Below, piece after piece: positions 48,901 to 60,450 of a stretch of 64,000 nucleotides of DNA (its first letter is position 1; each line of letters opens with the position of its first letter). Below the pieces are notes generated by a model. It did not search any database and was not told where the DNA came from. It saw only the letters and a list, made by a program, of their open reading frames with translations. The translations under genes were made by a program, and so were the position numbers. The DNA comes from Motacilla alba alba (lineage: Eukaryota > Chordata > Aves > Passeriformes > Motacillidae), in NCBI RefSeq assembly GCF_015832195.1, contig NC_052033.1, positions 1,364,001-1,428,000 of the forward strand, read 5' to 3'.

Positions 48901-50246
48901 GGGTGACCCACAGCAGAGTGTGACTCTGCAGCCCCCCAAGCACAGGGACTTTGGAGCCGAGATTGAGTTTGCTGGAGCCTGGTTCTGGCAGAGCTGCAGG
49001 ATTACACAGACACTAGAAGAGCCCCTGGAGCACTCCCAAAGCTGGATCTGAACACCAGTTCCCTGCAAGGGGGGGCTCTGACCCGCCCCTCAGCCCAGGC
49101 CTTACCCGGGTAGTGCTGGATGACGCCCTTGATGTAGTTGGCCCAGTGAGGCTGCCCCGGGCTCAGGGAGCTGCTGGGACGGGGAGCCAGGAACTGCACC
49201 CTGTGGGGCTCATCTGCCTCTGCCGAGGTGGTGACGATGGAGATGGTGTCATCCTGCGTGGGGGATCCCACCAGCACTGTCCCCAGCTGCAGGGCCTGGA
49301 GGTGGGGAAGGTGGGCTCAGACCCTGCAGCACCCCTTGGAGCATCTCCACGGATGGCAGGTGACAGCTGTGGCTGCTTCAGCCCACCCACAGCTGGAGCA
49401 TCCAAGGGCTCTCTTTAACCCCCCAGAGCCCCCACTGCACACTCCAGCTTGGCACAGAATTAAACTTCCTGCCTATTTACCGACCCACAGGGTCAGTCTT
49501 TCCACCAAAAGTTGTGCCTGACCCCCCAGCTCGGTGCCGGCTGCTGCCTGTTGGGCTCCGGGGGAGTGGTGACCACGTCAAGAATGGGAGAGGCTTCGGG
49601 AAGTTTCCTTGCCTGCCAGGGAATTCAGCTGACCTGCTCCCACGCTCCTCGCCCTCACAGTAATTAGCTGTAGGTTTGATTTAGGACTGAGTGGGGACTT
49701 CCCTCTGAGCCAAAGCGGCTCGGAAGGAGCAGGAAGCTCCTGCTGTTCTGAACCATCTCTGCCACCAAAACATCGCTCTCTGGGAACGGGAAGCTGTTTG
49801 ACGGGGCTGCAGAAAAAAACCTCTCGGAGGTGTATGGGTGTTTGTTCACACCCCGTGAAGCAGCGAGCAGTTGGTCTGCAGGGGGGGCTGCAGCAGGTCC
49901 GGCCCCGAACCCCGCGCTCCCCGGCAGGGGATCTCAGGGTCCTGGGTGGGTTTTCCTGGAGGGGACATCCCGGAACGGGGGTGGGAAGGCGGTGGCCAAG
50001 GACCCCCGGCGGCTGCCAGGAGGACCCGGAAGGGTGACACGGCGAGAGCCCGGGGCCGAGGCGGCAGAGCACGGCCCTTACCATGGGCAGCACGAAGCCA
50101 TCGTTGTAGTCGGTGTGCTCTCCGATGAGGTTGACCCGGCCGGGGGCCCAAGCTGCCAGCACGGCCGCACCCCCGAAAGCCTCTTCGTGCGCCCGGCGAG
50201 CGGCCGCCAGCAGCGGGGACGATACGGGCTCCGGCGGCTTCGCCAT
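45996..50246 (-). CDS. GALK1: Galactokinase 1, complete, 8 exons
   Basis: Cytosolic GHMP kinase that phosphorylates D-galactose with ATP in the Leloir pathway. In transcript order the exons are 50246-50082, 49295-49106, 48782-48663, 48163-48028, 47632-47451, 47238-47088, 46919-46757 and 46067-45996. They sum to 1179 nt, so 392 residues, equal to the human enzyme. All three family motifs are intact: the galactokinase signature [13 protein letters not shown], the ATP-binding loop [13 protein letters not shown] and the C-terminal glycine-rich [12 protein letters not shown]. The product ends KALPL. The start is the only ATG ahead of the signature and matches family length. The start codon lies 33 nt from a GC-rich minisatellite, and the gene is divergent from the RUN-PDZ-PTB gene. 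Confidence 0.96.
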
Positions 50247-50278
50247 GGCCGAGCTGCACCGCCCCGGATGGGTCCCGA

Positions 50279-50707
50279 ACCGCCCCCGAGAGCCCCGCAC
50301 CGCCCCCGAGGGCCCCGCACCGCCCCCGAGCGCCTCGCACCGCCCCCGAGCGCCTCGCACCGCCCCCGAGCGCACCGCACCGCCCCCGAGAGCCCCGCAC
50401 CGCCCCCGAGAGCACCGCACCGCACCGCCCCCGAGCGCCTCGCACCGCACCGCCCCAAGCACCCTGCACCGCCCCCGAGCGCCCCGCACCGCCCTCGAGA
50501 GCTCCGCACCGCCCCCGAGAGCACCGCCCCTCACCGCCCCCGAGAGCCCCGAACCGCCCTCGAGAGCCCCGCACCGCCCTCGAGAGCACCGCACCGCACC
50601 GCCCCCGAGAGCCCCGCACCGCCCCCGAGCGCCCCGCACCGCCCCCGAGAGCACCGCCCTGAGGGCACCGCCCCCGACAGCCCCGCACCGCCCCCGAGAG
50701 TACCGCA
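50279..50707. repeat. GC-rich 20-bp minisatellite upstream of GALK1
   Basis: About 20 imperfect copies of accgcccccgagagccccgc, with variant positions (gagcgcc, gagggcc, gagagca, ctcgaga). Extra ACCGC pentamers occur at three places, in total about 429 bp. It lies in the GALK1 5' UTR or proximal promoter, starting 33 nt before the start codon. On the GALK1 strand each unit carries a GGGGGCGG core resembling a GC box. A 20-bp unit is not a multiple of three and has few stops, so it creates long spurious open frames on both strands. Confidence 0.95.
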
Positions 50708-50815
50708 CCACCGCTTCTCACGGTCCCGGGAATCGCGGTTCGTGCGCATCCCGGACACGGCGAGCGCTCGCCCTCACACACCCCGTGTGTACCTGGCGGC
50801 GGGGCCAGCACCGAA

Positions 50816-51035
50816 GATTTATAACACATATATCCATATCCCAAAGCCTGTCCTAATACACGTAGAGATAAATACGTGTTTGTTTTGCACGTGTCTCATA
50901 TATGCAGGTTCTGTCTATGCAATGTATGGAATTTATATATCCGTACAGATCAATAGGTATGTGTGTCACTGTGTTACACCCACGTACATCAGCGTCTGAG
51001 CTTTCGTTTAAGTACACGTACACCTGTTTGTGCTT
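50816..51035. other. AT-rich island with repeated ACGT cores in divergent promoter
   Basis: About 220 bp of low-GC sequence between the minisatellite and the GC-rich 5' end of the RUN-PDZ-PTB gene. It contains repeated ACGT-centred words (acacgtag, atacgtgt, gcacgtgt, ccacgtac, acacgtacac). No known repeat or gene was recognised. Confidence 0.6.
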
Positions 51036-51091
51036 GTGAGGTTCCCCCCGCCCGTGGGGCCGGGCTGCTCCGCTCCGCTCCTGGGGCGGGG

Positions 51092-51136
51092 CCCGTTCCC
51101 GGTTCCCCGTTCCCGGTTCCCGGTTCCTGGTTCCCA
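51092..51136. repeat. Short GGTTCCC tandem repeat
   Basis: About six imperfect copies of a 7-mer cggttcc directly upstream of the RUN-PDZ-PTB gene start codon. Confidence 0.75.
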
Positions 51137-51183
51137 TCCAGCCGCCGTCGCGGGATCACCTGGCCCTGGGAGACGACGAGCCC

Positions 51184-54100
51184 ATGGCCAGGAAGGAGCC
51201 GCTGCTCAGCGCCCTTAAAGGTGAGCGTGGGCCCCCCGGCACCTGTGCGAGCTTCCCCCGGCAGCGCTTGGCCGCGCACCGGTACCGGTCTGACCGGACC
51301 GACGGCGGGGCCGCGCTGGGGCTCCCCGGGCCAGCCCCGCCGCCCGACCGTGGCTTTGAGGAAGTTTCCCGAGTTCCTGCCCAGCGCAGCGGCGGCAGCC
51401 GGGGAGGGCCGGGCCGGGCCGGGCCGGGGTGTCGGAACCCCCGCGGGGCCGTGCAGAGCTGTCCCCCCGGTACCCCTCCCCTTTCCCCGGCTGGGCACCC
51501 ACGGGTGCCGCCGCTCTCTCCTCCCCGCAGGAGGGGTGCTGCGGCTGCGGGAGGGCGGGGGCCCCTGCACGGACACCTCGCCGCACCTCGTGTCCCTCTG
51601 CCAGCTGCTGGAGAGCATCCTCCGCAAGGGGCTCCGACGTGAGTGACCCTTCGTGCCCGGGCGGGCGGTGGCAGCGTCCCCGGGCCCGCGGCGAGGGGTC
51701 TCGCACTCTCTTTCTCCCGCAGAACCGGCCTGGGGCTTCCGCAGGCGGGATTACTGGCACTGGCTGGAGCAGCTCCCCGCGGGGACCAGCGGCCGGTGAG
51801 CGCCCCCGAGCTAGACTGGGGTGAAAATCTGAGCTGTGGCGGTGTCTGTCGCGACATGCTCATCCCAAAGAGCCCAGGTGCAGGGAGGACGCTCCGGTGT
51901 GCTGCCAAAACTGCTTCCCCTCCCCATGAACAGGCCGGACCTTCTGTCCGTCAGCCTCCGGAGAGCCGCGGGCTGTGAGCGGACGCGGACGGCGCAGGGC
52001 CGCGGGCGGCACTTTCTGCGCTTGGCCCTGCAGGGGAAGGTGCTGGCGGTGGCCGTGAGGCAGCTGGCACAGACCCCCCGACTCCTGGAGGTGCGCACCT
52101 GGGGGGAGCTGCTACCCACGGGCGGTGGGCTGCGAAACGGAGGCGTAACCTGTTTTGTTTCACTGGCTTTCAGTTTTATGATCCAGGGAGCTCCATCCTC
52201 GGCAGTGAAGATCTCCGGGGTAAGATGGTGGCTCACCCGAGGCAGGATGCAGCCTGTGTTATGGCACTGCACTGCTGCTGCAGGGGAGGGGGAAGAGTCC
52301 ACTGTGATTTTTTTAATCCAAATTTAGTGCTGGAATCTAAATGCATTGCTGCAGTGATGGAAAAACAAACAAACAAACATATAAATATTTAAACATGATT
52401 TGAATCCATCTAAGGTTGGCTTTAGTGGCATGGGATAGGGAAATTTCTTCTGAAGTATCTTCCATGTTATTCATTTGCACCAAGGATTCTGGCTTAAGCA
52501 GACCCAGTCTGGCTTTGAGGGGAGGCCGTGTTGGATCGGCGTGGGCTGAGGGGTGGCACGGGGGCTTAAATGGCCTGTACATTGCCTTAACAGGCTGCAG
52601 CACTCCATCCATCCACAGCCAGGCTCCTTGGGGGGCCAGGCCAGGGTGGAAGCCTTTAATCTTTTGATTATGATAAATAACCCCATGTTAAAGCTGTACA
52701 TCAATGGTTTAGAAATCACCCGTGCTGCTGGTGCATGAGCAGATTGCAGACCTGGCAGTGTGATTGCAAGGCTTGTGTAGGAGAGCCTGGGCAGCTTTGC
52801 TGTGCTTCTAAGGGGAGAAATAGTCAGTAGCATTTGCTGCAATCTTTGTCTGAATTTTGGGAAAAAAGGTACCAAGCTGCACCTGTGCCAGCAGTGCGAG
52901 CCTGGGATGAGCCTCCAGCAGCACTTGGGTGCATGGTGCTGGGATGCTCTCAAGGCCTCACTCCCAGGACTCATCAGTTACACTGCAAATGGCTTTATTC
53001 TGTGCTCTGCCGTGCCCCTGTGAGGCTGTGGCTGCCAGGAGCCCTGCAGTGACACTGCCTCTCTCTCCATCCCCATCCCTCTGCAGAGCCTTTCCTCTCG
53101 CTGCTGCTGGTGCTGACAGAGATAGATTTCTCCCTGGACCTGCAGGTGCAGTGGTGAATCAGTGGGGTGGTGACCGGCACAGGGCTGCCAACGTGGGGCC
53201 CTGGCCCCTTCCCTGACAGGACCAATGGCGCTGACACTCCTTTGTTTGCAGAATTGCAGCTTCTTGGACGAGAGCTGGCTGCTGCCGGTAAGAGCCCTTC
53301 GCTCCCGGGAGCCGTCCTTCTGCCACCTGGCCCTCCCTGGAAAGTCAAATGAGGAAGATAAGGAACGGTTTGGTGGGGAGGGATTGCCATGCACCCCGGA
53401 GTGAATTGGCTCAGGCTCACCAGGATGAGCAGAGCTGCCTCTGCTATCGAGGTTGGATCCTGCTGGGTACCTGCAGCATCACCAGGACCAGATCTCAGCA
53501 TTCCCAGGAGTAAAACCAAGCAAGAGAAGCACCCAGGCCTGAATCTCTGATATAAGTGAAGTTTTCCCATGCTCCCTTCCCTGATTTCTTGCCAAAAAAA
53601 TCCCCATTTCCCTGGGCTGACACAGATTTCGCATCACTTGGTTTCGCTCTTGGTTTGCTCAGTGAAACATCAGTGTGTTATTGAGAACAGCAGGGATGCC
53701 TTCATGTCTTTTAACAACGAAGAGCATCCCTCCACCACCTTTTAAACCCAAAAGAATCCCCAAAAAGCTCGAGGCAGCTTTGGGACTGGCCAAGGCATGC
53801 ACTGAGCCGTGGTGCTGCTGCAGAGCCTGGGATGCCGCTGGCTTTGGGGCATTTCTGACAGCCAGTGCCCCCGGCAGGGCTGGCTGTGCTAATGCGATGT
53901 GACAGTGAGTGCTGCTGCAAACAGCAGCGCCTTTGGGGAGGGGCAGCTGCGTCCCCCGGCTGCGTGGGGACATGTGGGGTGAGGCAGGAGGGCTCTTCAA
54001 TGAGTTAAGGGTTTGCTGTTGCTTTGCCATCCCATCCATAGAGCAGCTTTGTCGCTTCAGGGTCTGGGCGCAGCCAAATCCTGAGAGAGGACAGAGACAA

Positions 54101-57100
54101 GCAGCCACTGATGGTCCCAGCTCAGCCTGGGGCACTGGGACTTGCCTCTCCCTGGGCTCCCGAAGCCCTGGGTTGGCATCGGTGCCAGAAATTATCCAGG
54201 GCATGGGGTCCCTTGGATGACCCACAGCCATTGCCACTGTCACCATCCACTCTCTTTCAGGTGTGCAGTACTTATGAGACAGTCCCGTGCCAAACACTGG
54301 GGATGGTGCTCAGGTAGGAACTCTTGATCCTCCTCTCTCCTCTCTAGAGGGATCTGGTCATCACAGCCCTGAAAATGCCCCAAAAAGGGAAATAAATATC
54401 CTGCTGAGAGCATTGGGTGCTTTTCTTCCAATCAGCTCAGCCTTCCCAGTATCTGCCGTCCATGAGGTGGCTTTTCCCTGCATGAAATGTCATGGATGGT
54501 ACAAAAGGGGAGCCAGGCAGGGTCCCCGGGGCTGAGCTGAAGCTTGGCTGCACCCCCAGGTACGTGGATGGCCGAGTCTTTGTCACCAAGGTGCTCCCCG
54601 AGAGCCAGGCAGAGGTGGACGAGGTGGTGCTGGCCGGTGACATCCTCGATGAGATCAACGGCTGCTCGCTGAGAGACGCCTCCCCCGGGCAGGTGGGTGG
54701 GGACAGAGGGCTGGGCTGTCCCCCTCTTCTGCCCCCTGCCACCCCTCTGCTCCTTGCTCCCTCTAGGCTGGGGCTGTGCTGCAGAGGCTGAAGGGACAAC
54801 CGCTCACCTTCCACCTGCTCCGGTGGCGGTGGCACGACGGGACGGTCTTTGAGCCGCTGCTGCCCTACCTGAAGGCCCTGAAGGAGAAGGAGCCCCACTT
54901 CCAGCTGCAGCGCAGCCCCCGGCACAGGGGCGAGGGGGAGCCCCGGCAGCTGCAGGGGGGCAGGTGGGTCTGTGCCATGGGCAGTGCCCAGGCTGGGCTG
55001 AGCGCCCTGGCACTGGGGTAGCCCTGTGCCCGCACCATCCCAGATCTCTGCTCGAGGCCGTGGGGCCAAGGCTGCCCCCATGGCCTGGAGGTGAGGAGGG
55101 GGAGGGGGCTGGGAGCATCTTCCCCTGCAAAGAGCAGCAGGAGGAATGTGTGGGGTCCTTCCTCTGATGCCCCCGAGCCCTTTGCTCCCCAGGCTGCTCT
55201 ACAACCTGCGGTTCCTGGGCCAGACCAGCGTTGGGACGGTGAGGCTGTGGGGCAGAGACCTGCCGGGGGTGAATCACCTGCTCTGGAGTTCTTTTCATGT
55301 GTCCAAGGGTGATTCCCTCCTTCCCATTCCATTTCAGTATGGTGGCAAAGAGGTGCTGGAGGGGGCCATCCCTGCCGTGCTGGAGAAGAACTTGGCAGCA
55401 CGGGTGAGCAACAGGGCTGGGGACATCCTGGGAAGGGCTCTGTGAGAGAATGCAGGCCATGGATATTTTTTCCAGCTCCAGGTTCACTTGGCTTGGCTGA
55501 ATATTTGCCACCCCATCACCCCTGTGGGGTTTTTTCAGGTCAGAAGCATCTCGGCAGCCAGGATAGGAAAGGACATTAAGGAAAAAATTCAACCGCGTGC
55601 AGGAAAGCACTTGGAAAACTCTGGAAAGGCTAAGCCTGATTCCAGAGGTGCTTTAGGTCACTGTTGTTTGAGCCTCTGGGGGTTGTTTGTGAAGAGATTG
55701 AAGTGTGGAAGCACTGGGTGGTGGGGAAAAAGGGGCAGCAGAGAGAAAACTTGAAAAAGCTGAGGCTGACTGTGCTTCATCACCTCTGCATTTGGATAAT
55801 CCCTGGTGAGTGTCTGATTAGAAACACAGCTCAGGGCTGTGCTGATCGGGGCTTCTTCCCCCTCATCTCCCCTGCAGGAGGTTTTATTGGATGTGAAGGA
55901 GGCAGAAGTCCTTGTGCAGGAGAAGGCTTCTTCCAAGGTGACTGAGTGACATCCGAGGTCTGGGAATCTGGTGGCATGGGGAGCCCAGCTGGAGGGGTCC
56001 TGGGGACAGAATAAACCAGGAACCACAGCCCCGAACGCCGGCCCCTTCCTGTCCCCTGCACAGCTCCTGGGCCGCCATCCCTACCCCTCCATCTCCTGCG
56101 TGGGACGCTGCACGTGGAGCCCCAGGATCTTCGCCTTCTGTGTGGTGTGAGCGCTGCCTGTGGGCCCTGGCAGGGGCACGGAGGGATGTGGCTCTGGGAA
56201 AACCTCTGAGCGAGGTCCGGAGCAGCCGCAGGGGCCCTGCTGCGGTGGGAGGCAGGGCTGGGCTCGGAGCTCGGCTGGATAATGGACGTGTTTCCATTTT
56301 TAGCTCTTCCCCCGAGAGCCCTGATGGGAGCACGTTTGACTGCCTGGTGTTTGCATCCAGTTCTGAGCAAGAATGCGAGGAAATCGTCAAGAGAATCGGT
56401 AAGGGGAGGGTTTATGGCTTCAGCTAGCATCAGTCACACCGTGGAATACCAGGAATTCTGTTCCGGTCCACCACATGCAGGATCTGACTTAATTCCTTTT
56501 GCTGAGGTTACTAAGATGATGAGATATTTCGGTATTTTTCTGGTGTGGGTTTGTTTTTAAGGACCACTAGACAATGATTTTATTTTAAGAAACAGCTTCT
56601 AGGCATACCCAGCTGCTTCATTGTTTCCAGTAAGGACTTGGAGGAAATACCGTTTTCAAGGGATGTTATTTTAAACATACTTCTCTTGCAGGAGCTGAGG
56701 CTGCTACTGCAGCTCAGCACCAAACCAAGCATTCACAAAAAAACCCCTATGACTTGGAATTTTTCATTTGCAATTGGCCTAAATGCAAGCTGTGTGGCTC
56801 TTCCTGGATTACATGGGCCACTGAGGATCCTCAGATTTCGGTGGGGACATTCCTGGCAAGCAGTGTCCCTGGAGAGACCTGCCCAGGTGATTGACCTGAG
56901 ATGACTGAGCCTCAGCTGAAGTTTGAACCGGTGCTTAACTTCGTGGCTCAGTTGTGAACCTAATTACTTTGTATCAAAGGAATCTTTTCCCCTACAGCTT
57001 TAGCGAGGAGAATAAGAAAATACTTGTATCAAACCTATCATTTCAGAACAGGATTTTGGCAGGACTCCGCTGAGAGCCGGGGGCTGGGTGTGCTCGGAGC

Positions 57101-57208
57101 AGCGTAGGACAGGGAGGGGAGGAGAAGGAGGAGGCTGTGTGTGAAGGTGGGTGAGCAGTGCCTGTTCCTCCAGCTACAGGGTTTAAGCACACCGAGTGGT
57201 TTGTCTGA
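51184..57208 (+). CDS. RUN-PDZ-PTB multidomain protein, 16 exons, no recognised name
   Basis: Exons: 51184-51220, 51531-51638, 51723-51795, 51934-52090, 52174-52219, 53087-53145, 53252-53287, 54261-54313, 54560-54692, 54767-54963, 55193-55238, 55338-55403, 55878-55937, 56064-56146, 56304-56398, 57174-57208. They sum to 1284 nt, in frame, for 427 residues. Residues about 15-172 look like a RUN domain: SLCQLLESILRKGL, DYWHWLEQL, the family core GRGRHFLRLALQGK, then LLLVLTEIDFSLDLQ. Residues about 175-258 look like PDZ: TLGMVLRYVDGRVFVTKVLP, then AGDILDEINGCSLRD. Residues about 300-425 look like PTB/PID: LLYNLRFLGQTSVGT, then HPYPSISCVGRC and FDCLVFASSSEQECEEI. The C-terminus is TEWFV. RUN domains often bind small GTPases and PTB domains bind NPxY peptides or lipids, so a membrane or trafficking adaptor is inferred. 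The first and last exons are the least certain: the frame is open without ATG back to a stop at 51037. Confidence 0.8.
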
Positions 57209-57408
57209 GGGAGAAGAGCGTGATGAGGCAGCAGTGTCCCAGCAGCAGCTGAGGGACGCAGGCCCTGCCGCCCAGAGCGAGGTGGGATGGAGTTCATGCT
57301 CTTCCTCAGCTTCGTGGTGGGAGAGCACCAACAGCCAGCTCCAGTTTACTCACGGCTGGTGGGAACTGCTGCTACTCTTCCCCCAGGACAGCAGAACACT
57401 TCCACTGG

Positions 57409-57414
57409 AATAAA
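57409..57414 (+). promoter_or_regulatory. Poly(A) signal of the RUN-PDZ-PTB gene
   Basis: Canonical AATAAA 200 nt downstream of the proposed stop codon at 57206-57208. It supports the chosen terminal exon. Confidence 0.65.
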
Positions 57415-57429
57415 TCAAGCCGGGCTGGC

Positions 57430-58175
57430 TCAACCGCTTCCCTGTGCTGCTTCCTGTGACAGCTCCAGCCTTACTCGTAGAGCCTGTTCTGGCAGGGCTG
57501 AGCAGCCTTGCCCTCCACGCAGTGTTGATTACCACAGTTCAGCTGCAGCCTGAGCACTTTCCTCCACCACAGCCCAGCAGGGCCTGGCAGCTGAGGAAGC
57601 CAGACCTGCCTCAGCCCAGCCTGAAGCAAAGGGTCGAGTTCAATCACATCCCATCCAAAAATCGGGGTGGGAAACGAGAATCCCATGGAGCCCCAGCCAT
57701 GTGCTCAGCAGCCATCTGCTGCCAGCCCTACAATCAGCTGCTCCCCTGGCACACCATCCCCGTGCAGAGCCAGGACTGGCACAGCCCAATCCCACGGGAA
57801 CACTTCCCCCCTGCTCTCAACAGCCAGGTGGTTTTGCTTCAGCCAGACCAATACAAGTCCAAAATAAACTTTCCCTGCATCCACTGGGAAGGAAGAAAGA
57901 ACTTAGAGCTAAGCTTGTGCCCTGACTAGAGAAAAGTCCCCCAAAAAGCCACTGCAGCCTCGGCCAGTCCTCCTGGACCCGACACAGCTGGAGGGCCCCG
58001 CTGGCCACAGCAGGGACTCAAGCTGCACAAAGTCTCCAAAATAGTCCAGCAGTTCTCCATTCTGGTGCCAGCAAAGGTTAAGTTGCCACAGCAGCAGCCC
58101 AGGATTACAGGAATCTGTAGGAGGCAGAAGCTTCTTCAAGCCCATTCAAACCAAATGACAAAGACTCCTCACATG
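57430..58175. other. Intergenic between convergent genes, nothing seen
   Basis: No splice-bounded coding segment or repeat was recognised between the poly(A) site of the upstream gene and the 3' end of H3-3B. Confidence 0.6.
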
Positions 58176-58746
58176 TGAATGTAAAACATTTAATTTAAAA
58201 ATGTTGACACTACAATATATAAAATAGCTATTATAAATGCACATAGTGTATTCTATAGCTGCCAGGTTTACGTTTTTAGGAAACTGTAAGTTACACTGTG
58301 GTTAAGACTTGTAGTTTCACCCTCTGAAGGAAGTCCACATTTGATCACAGTGATGCATGGTCAGACTAACAGCCCCAATTGTTAAACACTTGGATCAAGT
58401 CATAACCAGTTTTATTGCAAAAGGACCCTGTACACATTTATATCAATTCTAGTACCTTACAAGTTTATCTACCCAACAAGTCATTAACATACAGAAACAT
58501 GCATGAGAAGCAAGAAAGAACACCCATCCCTTCTGCATATTAGCAACTTGTCACTCCCGAGCCCGAGGCTCAACATCACTGAGGTTTATGTGAACAGTCA
58601 CTTTTAGCATTCATCCTGAGTGAAAGATGGAATGACTTAAGTACAAATGCAACATATTATAAACAATTTCTTACAAAAAAAGTCACAAATTAAAACCAAA
58701 GTATTTTACAGAATTAACTACAAAACACCATAAAAACAGCCTTCAC
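58176..58746 (-). other. H3-3B: H3-3B 3' UTR
   Basis: On the coding strand an AATAAA lies at 58416-58411 and an ATTAAA at 58194-58189, predicting two 3' ends. The whole stretch is AT-rich, unlike the flanking DNA, as is usual for the long conserved H3.3B 3' UTR. Confidence 0.7.
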
Positions 58747-59323
<577 letters not shown>

Positions 59324-59751
59324 TCACTTACCTACGGAGACAAACACACGCGTGACACCGGGGCCCGGCTCTCCCCGTGACCCCCAGGCCCGACGACACG
59401 GCGGCCAATTCCCTCACGCTCCAAATGCCGCCCTCCCCCGCCGCGGGCAGGCGGCCAGTGGCCTCCCCCGGGACGGGGAGGAGGAGTAACGGTTACCCCG
59501 CCGCCCCCGCCTCGCGGCCCGGCCGCTCCCCTCCCCGGGGAAGGCGGAGTGAGTCACGCCGCCTCCTCCTTCCTCCCGGGCCGCTCCGGGGTGGGGGGGA
59601 GGTGCAGCGGTGGGGGGATGGGAACCGGCCGTGACTCAGGGCACGTAGGCAAGGCCCGGCGTGTCCGCCGTGCTCTCGGAGAACCCGAGGCCGCGAAAGG
59701 CCGCGCAGCACCACCGCCCGCTTCGAGACGCGTCCGCTGTCCGGTACTTAC

Positions 59752-59870
59752 CAGTAGGAAGAGAAAAACGCGCCGGTGCCGGTAGCGCTGCGCGCCGAAA
59801 CCTCTACGCTGCGATGCTGCCCGATCCGCTCCTCAGCCGCCGCGACGCTCACTGCGCCCTCCCCGCCGCG
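59752..59870 (-). other. H3-3B: H3-3B non-coding exon 1 (approximate 5' end)
   Basis: A strong donor (CTG|GTAAGTACC on the minus strand) ends at 59752. The second exon starts at an acceptor at 59331, 14 nt before the ATG. The 5' end is estimated from the TATA box at 59881-59887. Confidence 0.65.
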
Positions 59871-59880
59871 GGGACACGCC

Positions 59881-60130
59881 TTTTATAGTGGGGGTGCGCG
59901 CGCGGCGCGGTGACGTCACAATGCCTGTAAGCAACGCGCCGCGCTATTGGCCGGGACCTCCGCCGGCGCCGTCGCGTCATCACACACAAAGGCCGTACTC
60001 CGGTTCCCCGGCGCTGATTGGGCGCGCGGCCGGGCGCTGATTGGTTGTTAAAGTAGGCGTCCGATTGGGTGTTGAGGGAGGAGAAGGATCCAATCGGCGG
60101 CGGGCGGGCGCTCTGCGCGCTGATTGGACG
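59881..60130 (-). promoter_or_regulatory. H3-3B: H3-3B promoter: TATA, CRE and six CCAAT boxes
   Basis: The minus-strand TATAAAA is at 59887-59881. A perfect palindromic CRE TGACGTCA is at 59911-59918. Plus-strand ATTGG (minus CCAAT) occurs at 59946, 60017, 60040, 60064 and 60123, and CCAAT on the plus strand at 60090. CRE and CCAAT elements are the classic H3.3B promoter features, bound by ATF/CREB and NF-Y. Confidence 0.85.
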
Positions 60131-60450
60131 AAACGGGGCAGGGTTTGGATCCTACCCTTTGTTGCGAAGCTCCACAATGGGAAGTCAATAGGAGCGGGGC
60201 GAGCGGCGGCGGCGCCGCGGGATCCCCCGGGCACCCCCGGCCGGCCCCGGCCGCCCCCGCCGCACAGCGCCGGCCCCGGCCGCGGAGCAGAGGCGCCCGG
60301 AGGGGGCTGCGAGCGGCGAGGGCCGGGCCGCGGGGTCCCCCCGCCTCCGCCCCCTCTCCCCCGGGAGCCGCCGGTGTGCGGCCGCTCCGCACCCGCGCTC
60401 GGGGGTGGCCGCGGGGGCGAGCGGAGGCCCCGCAAGGGGAAGGGGTCTGG
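60130..60450. other. CpG-rich block upstream of H3-3B
   Basis: Dense CpG continuing from the H3-3B promoter, without an identifiable gene. Long open frames on both strands reflect GC content. Confidence 0.6.

Noticed and set aside
49578..50999. Long arginine/alanine/glycine-rich open frames (332-389 codons) on both strands
   Set aside because: They arise from the 20-bp GC-rich minisatellite, which has few stops in any frame; their ends run into GALK1 exon 1 or intron.
55540..55650. Possible extra exon of the RUN-PDZ-PTB gene (acceptor tttttcag at 55539)
   Set aside because: No suitable donor follows, and joining exon 55338-55403 directly to 55878-55937 keeps a continuous PTB-like fold.
56693..56900. 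Alternative terminal exons at 56693 (frame IGAEAATAAQ...) or 56999 (frame IALARRIRK...)
   Set aside because: Both give in-frame ends, but the 57174 exon has a better acceptor, extends the PTB helix naturally and sits 200 nt before an AATAAA. They remain possible as isoforms.
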